Assembly: GCA_016699125.1 (NCBI GenBank)
Contig: CP064961.1
Span: forward strand, 744,001-808,000
Direction of reading: 5' to 3'
DNA from: a bacterium
GTDB taxonomy: Bacteria > Babelota > Babeliae > Babelales > Vermiphilaceae
Length of the DNA stretch: 64,000 bases
Both the position numbers and the translations under genes were made by a program. Position 1 is the first letter of the stretch; each line of letters starts with the position of its first letter. This document shows positions 8,592-16,535 of this stretch, piece after piece. The notes beneath the pieces are model-generated. The model was not told the origin of the DNA and did not search any database. It worked only from the letters and a program-made list of their open reading frames with translations.

Positions 8592-8903
8592 TTAAGTCGT
8601 CAGAAAACTGTTTGGCACTTTGTTCAGTTGTAATAATTTTTTTTTACATTGCATATCAACATGCCCAGAAAAGGGTTTATAAACTCTTTGTTTCTGCATA
8701 GCAGTTGTTAGTTTTTGCGAATTTGATGTGTGAAAGCTATGCATTTTTGACGGCACCGTTACCTTTGTATTGAAAGGGCAAGACACAGGCAAAGCTTTTT
8801 TAGAAAATGCTATTTTAAACTGCTTTGACAGTGCTGAAAACATCGCTGGCATGTCACAAGAGGATAAAAATAAGCATAAAACGATTATCTGCCTTAAAAA
8901 CAT
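8592..8903 (-). CDS. Signal-peptide-bearing N-terminal part of the frameshifted metallopeptidase
   Basis: Start at ATG 8901-8903, preceded by a run of six G (AAAGGGGGGTTGTAAC), the strongest Shine-Dalgarno site in the area. Residues 1-20 (MFLRQIIVLCLFLSSCDMPA) form a signal peptide, possibly with a lipobox-like cysteine. About 85 hydrophilic residues follow to CKKK, at the A9 tract. Beyond the tract this frame runs only ~14 codons to a stop, while the frame with one more A continues straight into the HELSH peptidase ORF. The upstream extension to 9131 has no ribosome site and was rejected. This fragment has no evident function alone. Confidence 0.72.
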   Translation of the reverse strand: MFLRQIIVLCLFLSSCDMPAMFSALSKQFKIAFSKKALPVSCPFNTKVTVPSKMHSFHTSNSQKLTTAMQKQRVYKPFSGHVDMQCKKKLLQLNKVPNSFLTT

Positions 8904-9174
8904 GTTACAACCCCCCTTTTTACCATTTAATAAAAAGCATATCAGAATATTTATATTTGTCAATAATTGATTAAGTGTGCCTTCAAACCGAGGCTTTTCA
9001 ATGAACGTCATTATAAACTCACTCGTTTTCATAGAAAGTCCCATTACTATCCCTGTATTGCAAAAACTAGTTTTTATATTTGGCAAAATTGCTTTATTTT
9101 TAAAGTTTATTAAGCTTGTTTTAAAATACATTTTTCAAGCTAAACACATTAAAAAAACCGGTAGGAACAGTTAC

Positions 9175-10710
9175 ATGCATACAAAAGTACTTTCTGCAAC
9201 CACCATAGGCACGCAAGCACATCTGGTAGAAGTTGAAGTCGATGTCGCATTTGGACTCGTACAGTTTTATATTGTTGGACTGCCCGACACGGCAATTAAG
9301 GAGAGTAGCAAACGGATTTTGGCCGCATTGAAAAATAGCGGCTGCCGCCTGCCTGCAAAAAAGATTACCGTCAACCTGGCACCAGCCGATTTAAAAAAAG
9401 AGGGAACACTTTTTGACCTGCCGATCGCACTGGGAATTTTAATCGCAACCGAACAGCTTGAGGTGGACAAACAGTTTTTGCAAGAAACAGTGTTTCTGGG
9501 CGAACTGTCTTTAGATGGGAGCCTCCGTTTTATTAAAGGTGCTTTGGCAATTGCGTATGACATGGCAAAAATGGGCAAAAGGCGAATTATAGTCCCTGAA
9601 AAAAATGCACAGGAAGCCGCACTCATCAAAGGCATTGAGGTATTAGCTGTGAAACATATCACCGAACTTGTGGCGATCTTGCGCGGTGAACAGACACCAC
9701 AACCCGTAAAAACAAGCGAAACCTATGTGCCAACGAAAACAGACCACATACTTGATTTTTCGCAGGTAAAAGGACAAGCAGTTGCAAAGCGGGCATTGCA
9801 GATTGCTGCTGCCGGAAGACATAACATCCTTTTTATCGGCTCACCTGGCGCTGGAAAAACGATGCTTGCAAAACGGTTAGCATCGATCATGCCACCAATG
9901 AGTTTTGATGAGATGCTTGAAACGAGTAAGATCTATTCGATCTGTGGCAAACTGTTAGAACAACCTTTGATTACCCACAGACCCTTTCGCTGTCCACATC
10001 ACACCACTTCGCAAGCGGGACTGATCGGTGGAGGATCGTTTCCTCAACCTGGCGAAATAAGTCTTGCTCACCATGGCATACTCTTTTTGGACGAGTTAAC
10101 TGAGTTTAAACGTGAAACATTGGAAGCATTACGCCAACCACTTGAAAGCAAAGAGGTCAATATTGCACGGGCACAACAATCGATACAGTTTCCTGCCGGA
10201 TTTCTTCTGGTTGCTGCATTAAACCCCTGTCCCTGTGGTTTTTTTGGAGACAAGACAAAAGAATGTGTCTGCTCAAAAAATCAGATTGCACGGTATTTAC
10301 AAAAACTTTCTGGACCACTGCTTGATCGAATTGATTTGCAGATCTATGTTGAAAATGTAAGTTATGATACAATTCAGGACAGCTCTGTTTTGCATACAAG
10401 TTCTGAACAGTTATTTCAAAAAGTAGCAGTTGCAACTGAAAATCAGAAAAAACGGTTTGACAACAAGATGTGTTTTAACAGCCAGATGACTTCATCGCAC
10501 GTTGATGAGTTCTGTACTGTGACCGAACAAGGCCGGCAACTTTTGAAAAATGCGTTTGAACGGTTAAACTTAAGTATGCGAGGTTATCACAAGCTCTTAA
10601 AAGTCGCCCGAACCATTGCAGACCTTGAAAGCTCACCGCAAATTGACGTTGCACATATTCAGGAAGCGATCATGTATCGATCATTAGACAAATTTATGGA
10701 AAAGCTTTGA
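9175..10710 (+). CDS. comM: YifB/ComM-family Mg-chelatase-like AAA+ ATPase
   Basis: A hexameric AAA+ ATPase of the ComM/YifB family, which drives branch migration during integration of transforming DNA in bacteria where it has been studied. The start at ATG 9175 is chosen because the family begins M.xKVxSA.xxG (here MHTKVLSATTIG) and AGGAAC precedes it. An upstream extension adds 66 non-homologous residues. The N-terminal Lon-S5-like domain includes IVGLPDTAIKES. Walker A GSPGAGKT is near residues 222-229 and Walker B ILFLDELTEF near 300. The family Cys cluster CPCG...CVC is near 345-360. Its TGA stop overlaps a TTG that begins an acpS fragment, so comM and acpS were once directly coupled. 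Confidence 0.95.
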   Translation: MHTKVLSATTIGTQAHLVEVEVDVAFGLVQFYIVGLPDTAIKESSKRILAALKNSGCRLPAKKITVNLAPADLKKEGTLFDLPIALGILIATEQLEVDKQFLQETVFLGELSLDGSLRFIKGALAIAYDMAKMGKRRIIVPEKNAQEAALIKGIEVLAVKHITELVAILRGEQTPQPVKTSETYVPTKTDHILDFSQVKGQAVAKRALQIAAAGRHNILFIGSPGAGKTMLAKRLASIMPPMSFDEMLETSKIYSICGKLLEQPLITHRPFRCPHHTTSQAGLIGGGSFPQPGEISLAHHGILFLDELTEFKRETLEALRQPLESKEVNIARAQQSIQFPAGFLLVAALNPCPCGFFGDKTKECVCSKNQIARYLQKLSGPLLDRIDLQIYVENVSYDTIQDSSVLHTSSEQLFQKVAVATENQKKRFDNKMCFNSQMTSSHVDEFCTVTEQGRQLLKNAFERLNLSMRGYHKLLKVARTIADLESSPQIDVAHIQEAIMYRSLDKFMEKL

Positions 10711-10757
10711 ATGAAGTAACGGTCACAGGGGTTGACATTTTACAGTTTGAAAAACAA
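10707..10757 (+). pseudogene. Truncated duplicate of the acpS 5' end
   Basis: The TTG at 10707 overlaps the comM stop and opens a frame reading MNEVTVTGVDILQFEK. The true acpS at 11573 reads MNKATVTGVDIVQVERFEK. The DNA is nearly identical over about 50 bases (e.g. ACGGTCACAGGGGTTGA in both), apart from a 9-base in-frame gap. The frame soon stops (FKSI*). This is the 5' remnant of a duplicated acpS. The copy further on is complete. Confidence 0.8.
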
Positions 10758-10819
10758 AAACCTCCCTTTAAGTCTATTTGATACAGAGAACTGAGCTTCT
10801 GGCTTGATATTATCAATTT

Positions 10820-10847
10820 TTGACTTTTATTTGAAATATGTTACAAT
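10820..10847 (+). promoter_or_regulatory. Probable promoter of the 10896 gene
   Basis: TTGACT (10820-10825), 16 bases, then TACAAT (10842-10847). Both boxes are one base off sigma70 consensus. About 40 bases separate the expected start point from the ATG at 10896. Confidence 0.6.
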
Positions 10848-10895
10848 GATAAAATAAAATTATTTGGTCTACTATCTATATGAAAGGTATAATCA

Positions 10896-11462
10896 ATGAA
10901 TAAAACTAAAATAAAATATATTTTACCACTTTTAGCCTTCATGATTCGTGAATCATCGGCGATGAACTTTTTGAAGTTAGTTTTTAATCGCAAAAGTCCT
11001 GCTAGCATCATTTCTTGTCAGGATCCATTTGAAATGTGGCTAAAAAAAGCTACTCAAGTTAAAAATGATACCGATGCGATTAAAGGCTATATTGCAAATA
11101 AGCATCGTGTACTTGATGACCAAGTAGAAGAGTTGAGAAAACATGTAAATGTGGCTGATAAGGCGTTCAAAGCTGAAGGATTTGAGCTAAACATTTCGGA
11201 AAATGGTCATTTTAATATTCGTTCTTCTGATCGTAAAGAATATCAAGTCTCATCTTTTGATAAAGATTTAGCTAAATTACCTGGCTTTAATGTTCCACAA
11301 GAACAGTCAGCAACCTATTTACAGTTTTTAAAACTAAAAGCAAACTATACTGCTGAGAAACGCAAAGGGCACAAATTTAATCTTTCTGAGGCGCTCTTTG
11401 CAACAAAAAAATTAGAAGAAGATACAACAAAGGATATTAAGAAATTCAAAGACGAACTGTAA
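10896..11462 (+). CDS. Exported protein of unknown function inside a duplication
   Basis: A 188-residue protein with a signal peptide (MNKTKIKYILPLLAFMIRESSA). The mature part is hydrophilic and mostly helical, with charged segments (DDQVEELRKHVNVADKAFK, residues ~70-88) and a KKLEED...KKFKDEL tail. I recognise no domain. It is monocistronic: it has its own promoter upstream and a strong hairpin terminator directly downstream. It sits between two partial copies of the comM-acpS junction, so it was either brought in with, or lies in, the segment created by that duplication. Confidence 0.72.
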   Translation: MNKTKIKYILPLLAFMIRESSAMNFLKLVFNRKSPASIISCQDPFEMWLKKATQVKNDTDAIKGYIANKHRVLDDQVEELRKHVNVADKAFKAEGFELNISENGHFNIRSSDRKEYQVSSFDKDLAKLPGFNVPQEQSATYLQFLKLKANYTAEKRKGHKFNLSEALFATKKLEEDTTKDIKKFKDEL

Positions 11463-11480
11463 AATCATTAAAAATACAAA

Positions 11481-11521
11481 CAAAAGAGTGAGTCATGGTT
11501 TCAATATGACTCACTCTTTTG
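11481..11521 (+). terminator. Strong intrinsic terminator
   Basis: A perfect 16-base-pair stem: CAAAAGAGTGAGTCAT (11481-11496) pairs with ATGACTCACTCTTTTG (11506-11521) around a 9-base loop. The A and T ends make it work on either strand. It closes the 10896-11462 transcription unit. Confidence 0.85.
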
Positions 11522-11524
11522 TTT

Positions 11525-11576
11525 ATTGACTCACCTTGTACTGGAAAAACGATGTTTGCAAATGGAAAAGCTTTGA
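11525..11576 (+). repeat. Internally deleted comM remnant (duplication scar)
   Basis: Bases 11525-11562 match the comM Walker A region at 9835-9872 (shared CTGGAAAAACGATG, TTGCAAA). Bases 11562-11576 are identical to the last 15 bases of comM at 10696-10710 (ATGGAAAAGCTTTGA). The middle of comM is missing. Together with the acpS fragment at 10707 this shows that a comM-acpS segment was duplicated in tandem and the second comM then collapsed. Confidence 0.78.
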
Positions 11577-11986
11577 ACAAAGCAACGGTCACAGGGGTTG
11601 ATATTGTACAGGTTGAGAGGTTTGAAAAATGGAGAACTTTTTCCAAAAAATCAATATTGCGCATTTTTTCAGCTGAAGAGTTTGCATACGCTGCGGCAAA
11701 TGATCATTTTTTTGCACAGCGACTTGCAGTCCGATTTGCGGCAAAAGAGGCATTTTTAAAAGCTGTACAGCAAATATTGCCAAACTATCGTTTTTCTTTG
11801 CTACAGATTGCGAACGCTATTTCAGTTTCAAAGCATCCAAACGGCACACCTTTTTTGAATATTTCTTACAAACAGCTACCAATTCCACTCACAACACAAC
11901 AGTTTACAACCACTGTATCTTTAAGCCACTCTCAATGTTGTGCAATCGCCACCGTAACAGTCACATTCGAACATACACTGTTATAA
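11552..11986 (+). CDS. acpS: Holo-[acyl-carrier-protein] synthase
   Basis: Transfers the 4'-phosphopantetheine arm of CoA to the serine of apo-acyl carrier protein, activating fatty acid synthesis. The family motifs are present: GVDIVQVERF (with the Mg-binding Asp) near the N-terminus, the block RIFSAEEFAYA, and RFAAKEAFLKA with the catalytic-site Glu and Lys. The length is normal for AcpS. The start is uncertain. ATG 11552 lies in the comM remnant. The TTG at 11573 is probably the ancestral start, because an equivalent TTG overlaps the real comM stop at 10707. A GGAAAA element precedes both. The function is secure. Confidence 0.9.
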   Translation: MFANGKALNKATVTGVDIVQVERFEKWRTFSKKSILRIFSAEEFAYAAANDHFFAQRLAVRFAAKEAFLKAVQQILPNYRFSLLQIANAISVSKHPNGTPFLNISYKQLPIPLTTQQFTTTVSLSHSQCCAIATVTVTFEHTLL

Positions 11987-12175
11987 AAACTACCTGTTTT
12001 GTTAAGGGCTTGGCCTCTGACCAGCTTTAATTATGTATTAATGATAAAGTAACACATTGATATTTCATTTTGAATTGTCAGTTGTTCTCAATCTATACAT
12101 AAAATTTCATATTGATATTGATCTTTCCATTTAAAATCTGCTTCACTAAAGCTAAATTGTTTAAAAAGGACAACT

Positions 12176-13444
12176 ATGAAAATAAAGAAAATTTTTGCAC
12201 GTGAGATTTTTGATTCATTCGGGTTGCCAACTATTGAATGTGAAATAATGCTTAGCTCGGGGGAAACTGCAACTACAGCAATCTCTCATCATGGTGCACA
12301 CAACAGTAAAAATCAAACCGGACTCTATGATTTAGAAAGATTTGATGGAGCGGGAGTACAGAATGCAGTTAACCTTATTAATAAAACGTTTGCACCGTTA
12401 CTATGCGACCGTGAACCACATCTTTTGGACCTTGATCAACTTTTACAAGATACTACTCAAACCAGAATAAAAGAAAACCTCGGTTCAAACACCATGCGTG
12501 CATTAAGCACAGCTATTTGTAAAGCACAAGCACTTTCAGAAGGTATTTCAGTATATGAAACCATCGGTCACATGTATGATATACAATCAGTTTCAATCCC
12601 CTTGTGTATGCTTACCATCTTTGAAGGACACAACAGTCACAGTTCATTTCCTTTTAAAAGTATTTCCATCATACCCCATGGAACAGTTACCTTTAAAGAT
12701 GCATTTGAAATAGGTGCAAAGATTTTTCAAGCTATTGGCAAACGTTTAACAAACAAATCTTCTGCAAAATGTATTGGAATCAATGGCGGGTATGCTCCCC
12801 ATAACACTGATATTGCAGAACTTTTTAAGCTACTTTTAGAAGAAATCGAACTACTTGAACTTACAACACAAGTAGTCATAGGACTTGAAATTGGTGATGC
12901 CCTACTCTACAACAATGAAAAACGGATATATCAGATCAATGATACTATTTTTACATCAGAAGACATTATTGGTAATTATGCATCAATGATTGAAGAGTTT
13001 GGACTGTATACCCTTGAAGATGGCCTTGGCAACCAAGACTGGGAAGGATGGAATACCATGATGGAAACCCTGGGTGATTCTGTTCAGGTAATAGGCAATG
13101 AACTATTTTTATCAAAATATAATCGCATTATTGAAGGCATTGAAAACGCACTCATGCATGGTATTGCAGTTGTACCAGCCGACACAGCAACCGTAACTGA
13201 GATCCTACAAGCATCAAAATTAGCTGATATGTACGAGACAGAAACAATGGTCACTCATGCAGCCCAAGAAACAGTTGATGACTTTATTGCAGATTTTGCA
13301 GTTGGTACCAATGCAACGTATTTAAAAGCCGGCGGCCTTTTAAGATCAGAATTCCTTGCTAAATACCATCGTCTTATTAAAATAGAAGAAGAGCTTATAG
13401 CTTTGGCTGACCCTGAACAAGAAATGGATTTTCAAGATTTTTAA
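12176..13444 (+). CDS. Enolase-like protein lacking the catalytic residues (pseudoenzyme)
   Basis: Clearly enolase-derived along its whole length: it starts KKIFAREIFDSFGLPTIE (enolase: GREIIDSRGNPTVE) and keeps GGYAP, LEDGL, IADFAVGT and LAKYHRLIKIEE at the right spacing in 422 residues. The active site is gone. Using E. coli numbering, the acid/base Glu209 is Asn203 (GINGGYAP for GDEGGYAP) and Lys342 is Val333. Metal ligands Asp246 and Asp317 are Glu238 and Asn308; only Glu290 (here Glu281) is kept. Arg371 and Ser372 are Ala362 and Ala363, and the ASTGS substrate loop reads AHNSK. Lys393 is kept as Lys384. Glycolytic activity is therefore very unlikely. A structural or moonlighting role is possible. 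AAAAGGA precedes the ATG. Confidence 0.85.
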   Translation: MKIKKIFAREIFDSFGLPTIECEIMLSSGETATTAISHHGAHNSKNQTGLYDLERFDGAGVQNAVNLINKTFAPLLCDREPHLLDLDQLLQDTTQTRIKENLGSNTMRALSTAICKAQALSEGISVYETIGHMYDIQSVSIPLCMLTIFEGHNSHSSFPFKSISIIPHGTVTFKDAFEIGAKIFQAIGKRLTNKSSAKCIGINGGYAPHNTDIAELFKLLLEEIELLELTTQVVIGLEIGDALLYNNEKRIYQINDTIFTSEDIIGNYASMIEEFGLYTLEDGLGNQDWEGWNTMMETLGDSVQVIGNELFLSKYNRIIEGIENALMHGIAVVPADTATVTEILQASKLADMYETETMVTHAAQETVDDFIADFAVGTNATYLKAGGLLRSEFLAKYHRLIKIEEELIALADPEQEMDFQDF

Positions 13445-15935
13445 GCAACTCTTGCAAAGAAAGTTCATCGGTTAAGACTTGTTTGCTTTCTGTCTTACCA
13501 GAAGGTGTCTGATTTTGCTTTGACTGTGGTACAAATGATACATTATTAAGTTTGCTTACCGTTTTTTCATCCACCAACGCATCAACGGCTTTAGCAATCG
13601 ATTCTGATGTGTCTTCAATTTTTTGTTGTTCAGGTGACTCTTGTACAAATAATGCTTTCTCTCTCACTTCGGTATTTTTTTTAATCGGAGTTGCGACAGA
13701 ATGCTCCAATCTAAACTGTTTAACTGTCCCCTTAGCTGGATCAACCTGCCTGTTAATGAATTCTGAAAAAACAGTATTTCCAGATCCCTGATTAATATCA
13801 TTTTTGAAGAACCATCGCGTTATCGGATCTTTTGTTTTATCAAAAAGCCCTGCCTGTTCAACAAACCTCTGATTCAGCTCTATACAGTTTTTGGTATAAT
13901 CACCCAAGCCTTTTCTGAATTGTGGTTGAATAATGGTAGGACATATAAAGACTGTAAGATTATTTTTTGTTACTTGCTGATTTTTACCTTTAAAAAATAG
14001 TGAACCGATAATAGGTATCTTTTCAAAAAAGGGAGTCTTATTGTCATTTGCATTTTGCGTAAGATTAGTGAGTCCGCCCAAAGAAAAAATATTTCCAGAA
14101 AGAATGTTTGCGCTTGTATTAATTTCACGAGTCGTACGTGTTGCCGTTGTTGGTGACAAAAAATCATTAATCTGAATCTTGATTTGTAAAGTCACAGTAT
14201 CATCTGGTGATATACGTGGAGTAATGTCAATTTGCAACACAGCTTCCACTTTTTTCTTTTTTATAATAGCTGCACCACCAGCACTTTCTGAGGTGTCATC
14301 GTCAAGTAACTTTTCAGTACCTATACGGACCGTTGCCTGCTGATTATTGATAGTGGTGATATGAGGCTGTGAAACAATTTTCGAATGTGAAAATAACTTT
14401 AAAACCTGCAACATACCCCACGTTCTACCATCACTATCATTAAAACTAACCAAGGTTGCTCCCTTTGGAGCAGACGACGCAATGCTCGTCGAAGACGTTA
14501 CCTGCTGTAAAAGATCTGGCGCTATGGTTGTTGGTGTGGTGATAGCAGAAGCGTCTGTCTGATCAGTTAAAATACCAGAATCAAGTTGTGCAGATTGAAA
14601 CTCCATATTGCCTGGCAATGGTAAAAATGCTGGATTTCTAATCATTGAACCAAGCTTCCTTGAATCTTCAATTGTAAGATCGACAATCAAAATCTCCAAA
14701 AGAACCGTTGGTTGTGGTGTGTCAATTTGAGCTATTAGTTTTTTTATCTGCTCATAATCATCATTTCTACACGCTATAATCAGATTGTTACCTCCATAAT
14801 ATCGATTTTCTTCACCACCTCCTGCAGGTTTATCTGCACGAATGATAATCTCATCAAAAACTCGTTCATTACCTTTCACTTGACTATTAGCCTGACCTGC
14901 TGACGACTGACCAGTACCGCCCGCTTTTGCTGAGTCCACAATCTTTTGTAAAACTGGCGCAAACGTTTCAGCGTTAATATATTGCAATGAATACACATGT
15001 AACGTCGACCTTCCGTTCCGCTTGTGTTCCTGATCTAATGTATTCTGAATGAACTCTTTTAATTTATCCACGGCCTGTGCTCTGCCTATCAACATAATAC
15101 TATTGTTGTGAACAATAGGAATTACCTTTGTACCCTTTGCAAAAAGCATATTCTCAGATGGTTTACGTGCATCAAGATTTGCAGGAAGACCAAGCCTATT
15201 TGCCGGTTCCTGATTACCAATTTTTAAAATATATTCATTTAAAAGGTCTGCAGTCATTTTGGCTTCAGTATTTCTCAATTTTACAAACTTTATTTTTTCT
15301 TGATACACTTGATGGTCAAACTGTTGAACAAACAGTATTGTTGACCGCAATACAGAAGCTTTATCTTGCATAAGCAATGAGTTTGAAAGCGTATCAGCTT
15401 TAAATGTCCCTGTTGTTGATAGCAGCTCTTTTAATGCAACATTCAGTTCAGCTTCAGTCTCAGTGGGTACTTTGATATTGGAAAAATAGTACAAATAACG
15501 AACTACATTATCAGTATCAGGAATCAGTTCTAATGGACTGCCCAAGAAAAGCGGTACCGGTTCACGCAATGAATCTTGGTTTTTTTTAGTTATAAACAGG
15601 CCCATTGTTTTTGGCAACACCGTATAATCACACAGATCAAGTAAGGTAAGAACTAGTTTCCACGCATGATCAACTGATATCTGATCCTTATAACTAAACG
15701 TTACTTTTTCTTTCATTTCAATACCAGCATGCGGCACAATAATATTTATTTTTTTAAGATCAGCAATAGCTTGAACAATATTCAGTAAAGGTTCGTTAAC
15801 AAAATTCACTGTAATAAGCTCGTCTGTACTGTCTTGCCCATTCACGAATACATCAAGATTATTATCACTCAATAACGTACTGCATGAAAATACTAACAAC
15901 AAAACTACTGTTTTCGAAACTATTTTTTTCATCAT
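13395..15935 (-). CDS. Second secretin (GspD/PilQ-like outer-membrane channel)
   Basis: An outer-membrane secretin of 846 residues. It has a signal peptide (VVLLLVFSCSTLLS). A periplasmic N0-type domain follows (VNFVNEPLLNIVQAIADL), then two or more N1/N3-type KH-like repeats (e.g. VKLRNTEAKMTADLLNEYI, LQYINAETFAPVLQKIV). The secretin core runs from VLLEILIVDLTIEDSRKLG to the family signature FFEKIPIIGSLFFKG and NNLTVFICPTII. A long C-terminal tail of ~150 residues includes DPITRWFF, which resembles DPVHKMFF in the other secretin gene 2.2 kb upstream. It is the last gene of the operon, 36 bases after the GspM-like gene. Its end overlaps the enolase-like gene by 50 bases, tail to tail. Confidence 0.9.
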   Translation of the reverse strand: MMKKIVSKTVVLLLVFSCSTLLSDNNLDVFVNGQDSTDELITVNFVNEPLLNIVQAIADLKKINIIVPHAGIEMKEKVTFSYKDQISVDHAWKLVLTLLDLCDYTVLPKTMGLFITKKNQDSLREPVPLFLGSPLELIPDTDNVVRYLYYFSNIKVPTETEAELNVALKELLSTTGTFKADTLSNSLLMQDKASVLRSTILFVQQFDHQVYQEKIKFVKLRNTEAKMTADLLNEYILKIGNQEPANRLGLPANLDARKPSENMLFAKGTKVIPIVHNNSIMLIGRAQAVDKLKEFIQNTLDQEHKRNGRSTLHVYSLQYINAETFAPVLQKIVDSAKAGGTGQSSAGQANSQVKGNERVFDEIIIRADKPAGGGEENRYYGGNNLIIACRNDDYEQIKKLIAQIDTPQPTVLLEILIVDLTIEDSRKLGSMIRNPAFLPLPGNMEFQSAQLDSGILTDQTDASAITTPTTIAPDLLQQVTSSTSIASSAPKGATLVSFNDSDGRTWGMLQVLKLFSHSKIVSQPHITTINNQQATVRIGTEKLLDDDTSESAGGAAIIKKKKVEAVLQIDITPRISPDDTVTLQIKIQINDFLSPTTATRTTREINTSANILSGNIFSLGGLTNLTQNANDNKTPFFEKIPIIGSLFFKGKNQQVTKNNLTVFICPTIIQPQFRKGLGDYTKNCIELNQRFVEQAGLFDKTKDPITRWFFKNDINQGSGNTVFSEFINRQVDPAKGTVKQFRLEHSVATPIKKNTEVREKALFVQESPEQQKIEDTSESIAKAVDALVDEKTVSKLNNVSFVPQSKQNQTPSGKTESKQVLTDELSLQELLKNLENPFLVQGQPKL

Positions 15936-15971
15936 AATACAAGATCTACTTCGATTGTTATAAAAGTACTG

Positions 15972-16535
15972 TCATTCATTTTCTTTTTTCAATAATGTAG
16001 CAATCACAAGCAGAATATCCAGTGAATCTGAATTTTTTTTAGATTTTGCTATTTCAAGCTTTTTAATGTAAATTCTTTTTTTCTGCTCAATCTCATAAAG
16101 CAACTCAGTTAACTGCTTCATGTTCATCCCAGTCAAAGCAGTGATTAATTCTGATTCACGATAATCACTTTCACCATCTATTTGTGACATCTCTTCAGTT
16201 TTTTTATTGTTAGTAAGTGCAAATTTCTCAAGGATCTGAGCAAAATATCCTCCAATTTTAAAATCAACCTCTTCTTGCAACATCTTATCAACCGCTATCC
16301 TTTGAGTCTGGACATATAGAAGCTGCTGTCTAATCATCTGAACTTCTTCACGCAGATCATTCAAGGTATACAATTTTTTCTTGTAAAAACTTATAGTATT
16401 GTAATACTGAAGTCCCAAAAGAGACACCAAACCAACCACCGCTATTATAAATCCTAAACAATATTTTTTCACCATAGTATTATCGGCCTGATGCACCAGT
16501 TCAAGCACACCATTGATTGTATCAAAGATCCTCAT
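15972..16535 (-). CDS. GspM/PilO-like inner-membrane assembly protein
   Basis: A 187-residue bitopic protein. There is a short cytoplasmic N-terminus, one membrane helix near residues 26-45 (LGFIIAVVGLVSLLGLQYY), and a coiled coil (LNDLREEVQMIRQQLLYVQTQ). A small periplasmic domain follows, with the PilO/GspM-style pattern of a helix (MKQLTELLYEIEQKKRIYI) leading into strands (IKKLEIA... LDILLVIATLL). In this family it pairs with the GspL/PilN-type protein. Its start overlaps the stop of the upstream GspL-like gene by 4 bases, supporting co-translation. The sequence signal is weak, as is usual for GspM, so topology and position carry the assignment. Confidence 0.7.
   Translation of the reverse strand: MRIFDTINGVLELVHQADNTMVKKYCLGFIIAVVGLVSLLGLQYYNTISFYKKKLYTLNDLREEVQMIRQQLLYVQTQRIAVDKMLQEEVDFKIGGYFAQILEKFALTNNKKTEEMSQIDGESDYRESELITALTGMNMKQLTELLYEIEQKKRIYIKKLEIAKSKKNSDSLDILLVIATLLKKENE

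Noticed and set aside
8904..9131. N-terminal extension of the minus-strand signal-peptide ORF
   Set aside because: ATG 8903 has a run of six G upstream and begins a signal peptide; the extension has neither.
8977..9174. 66-residue N-terminal extension of ComM
   Set aside because: The family starts at MHTKVLSA; the extension is not homologous and lacks a ribosome site.
12176..13444. Annotation as a functional enolase
   Set aside because: The proton donor, the proton acceptor and two of three metal ligands are replaced, so activity is not credible from sequence.
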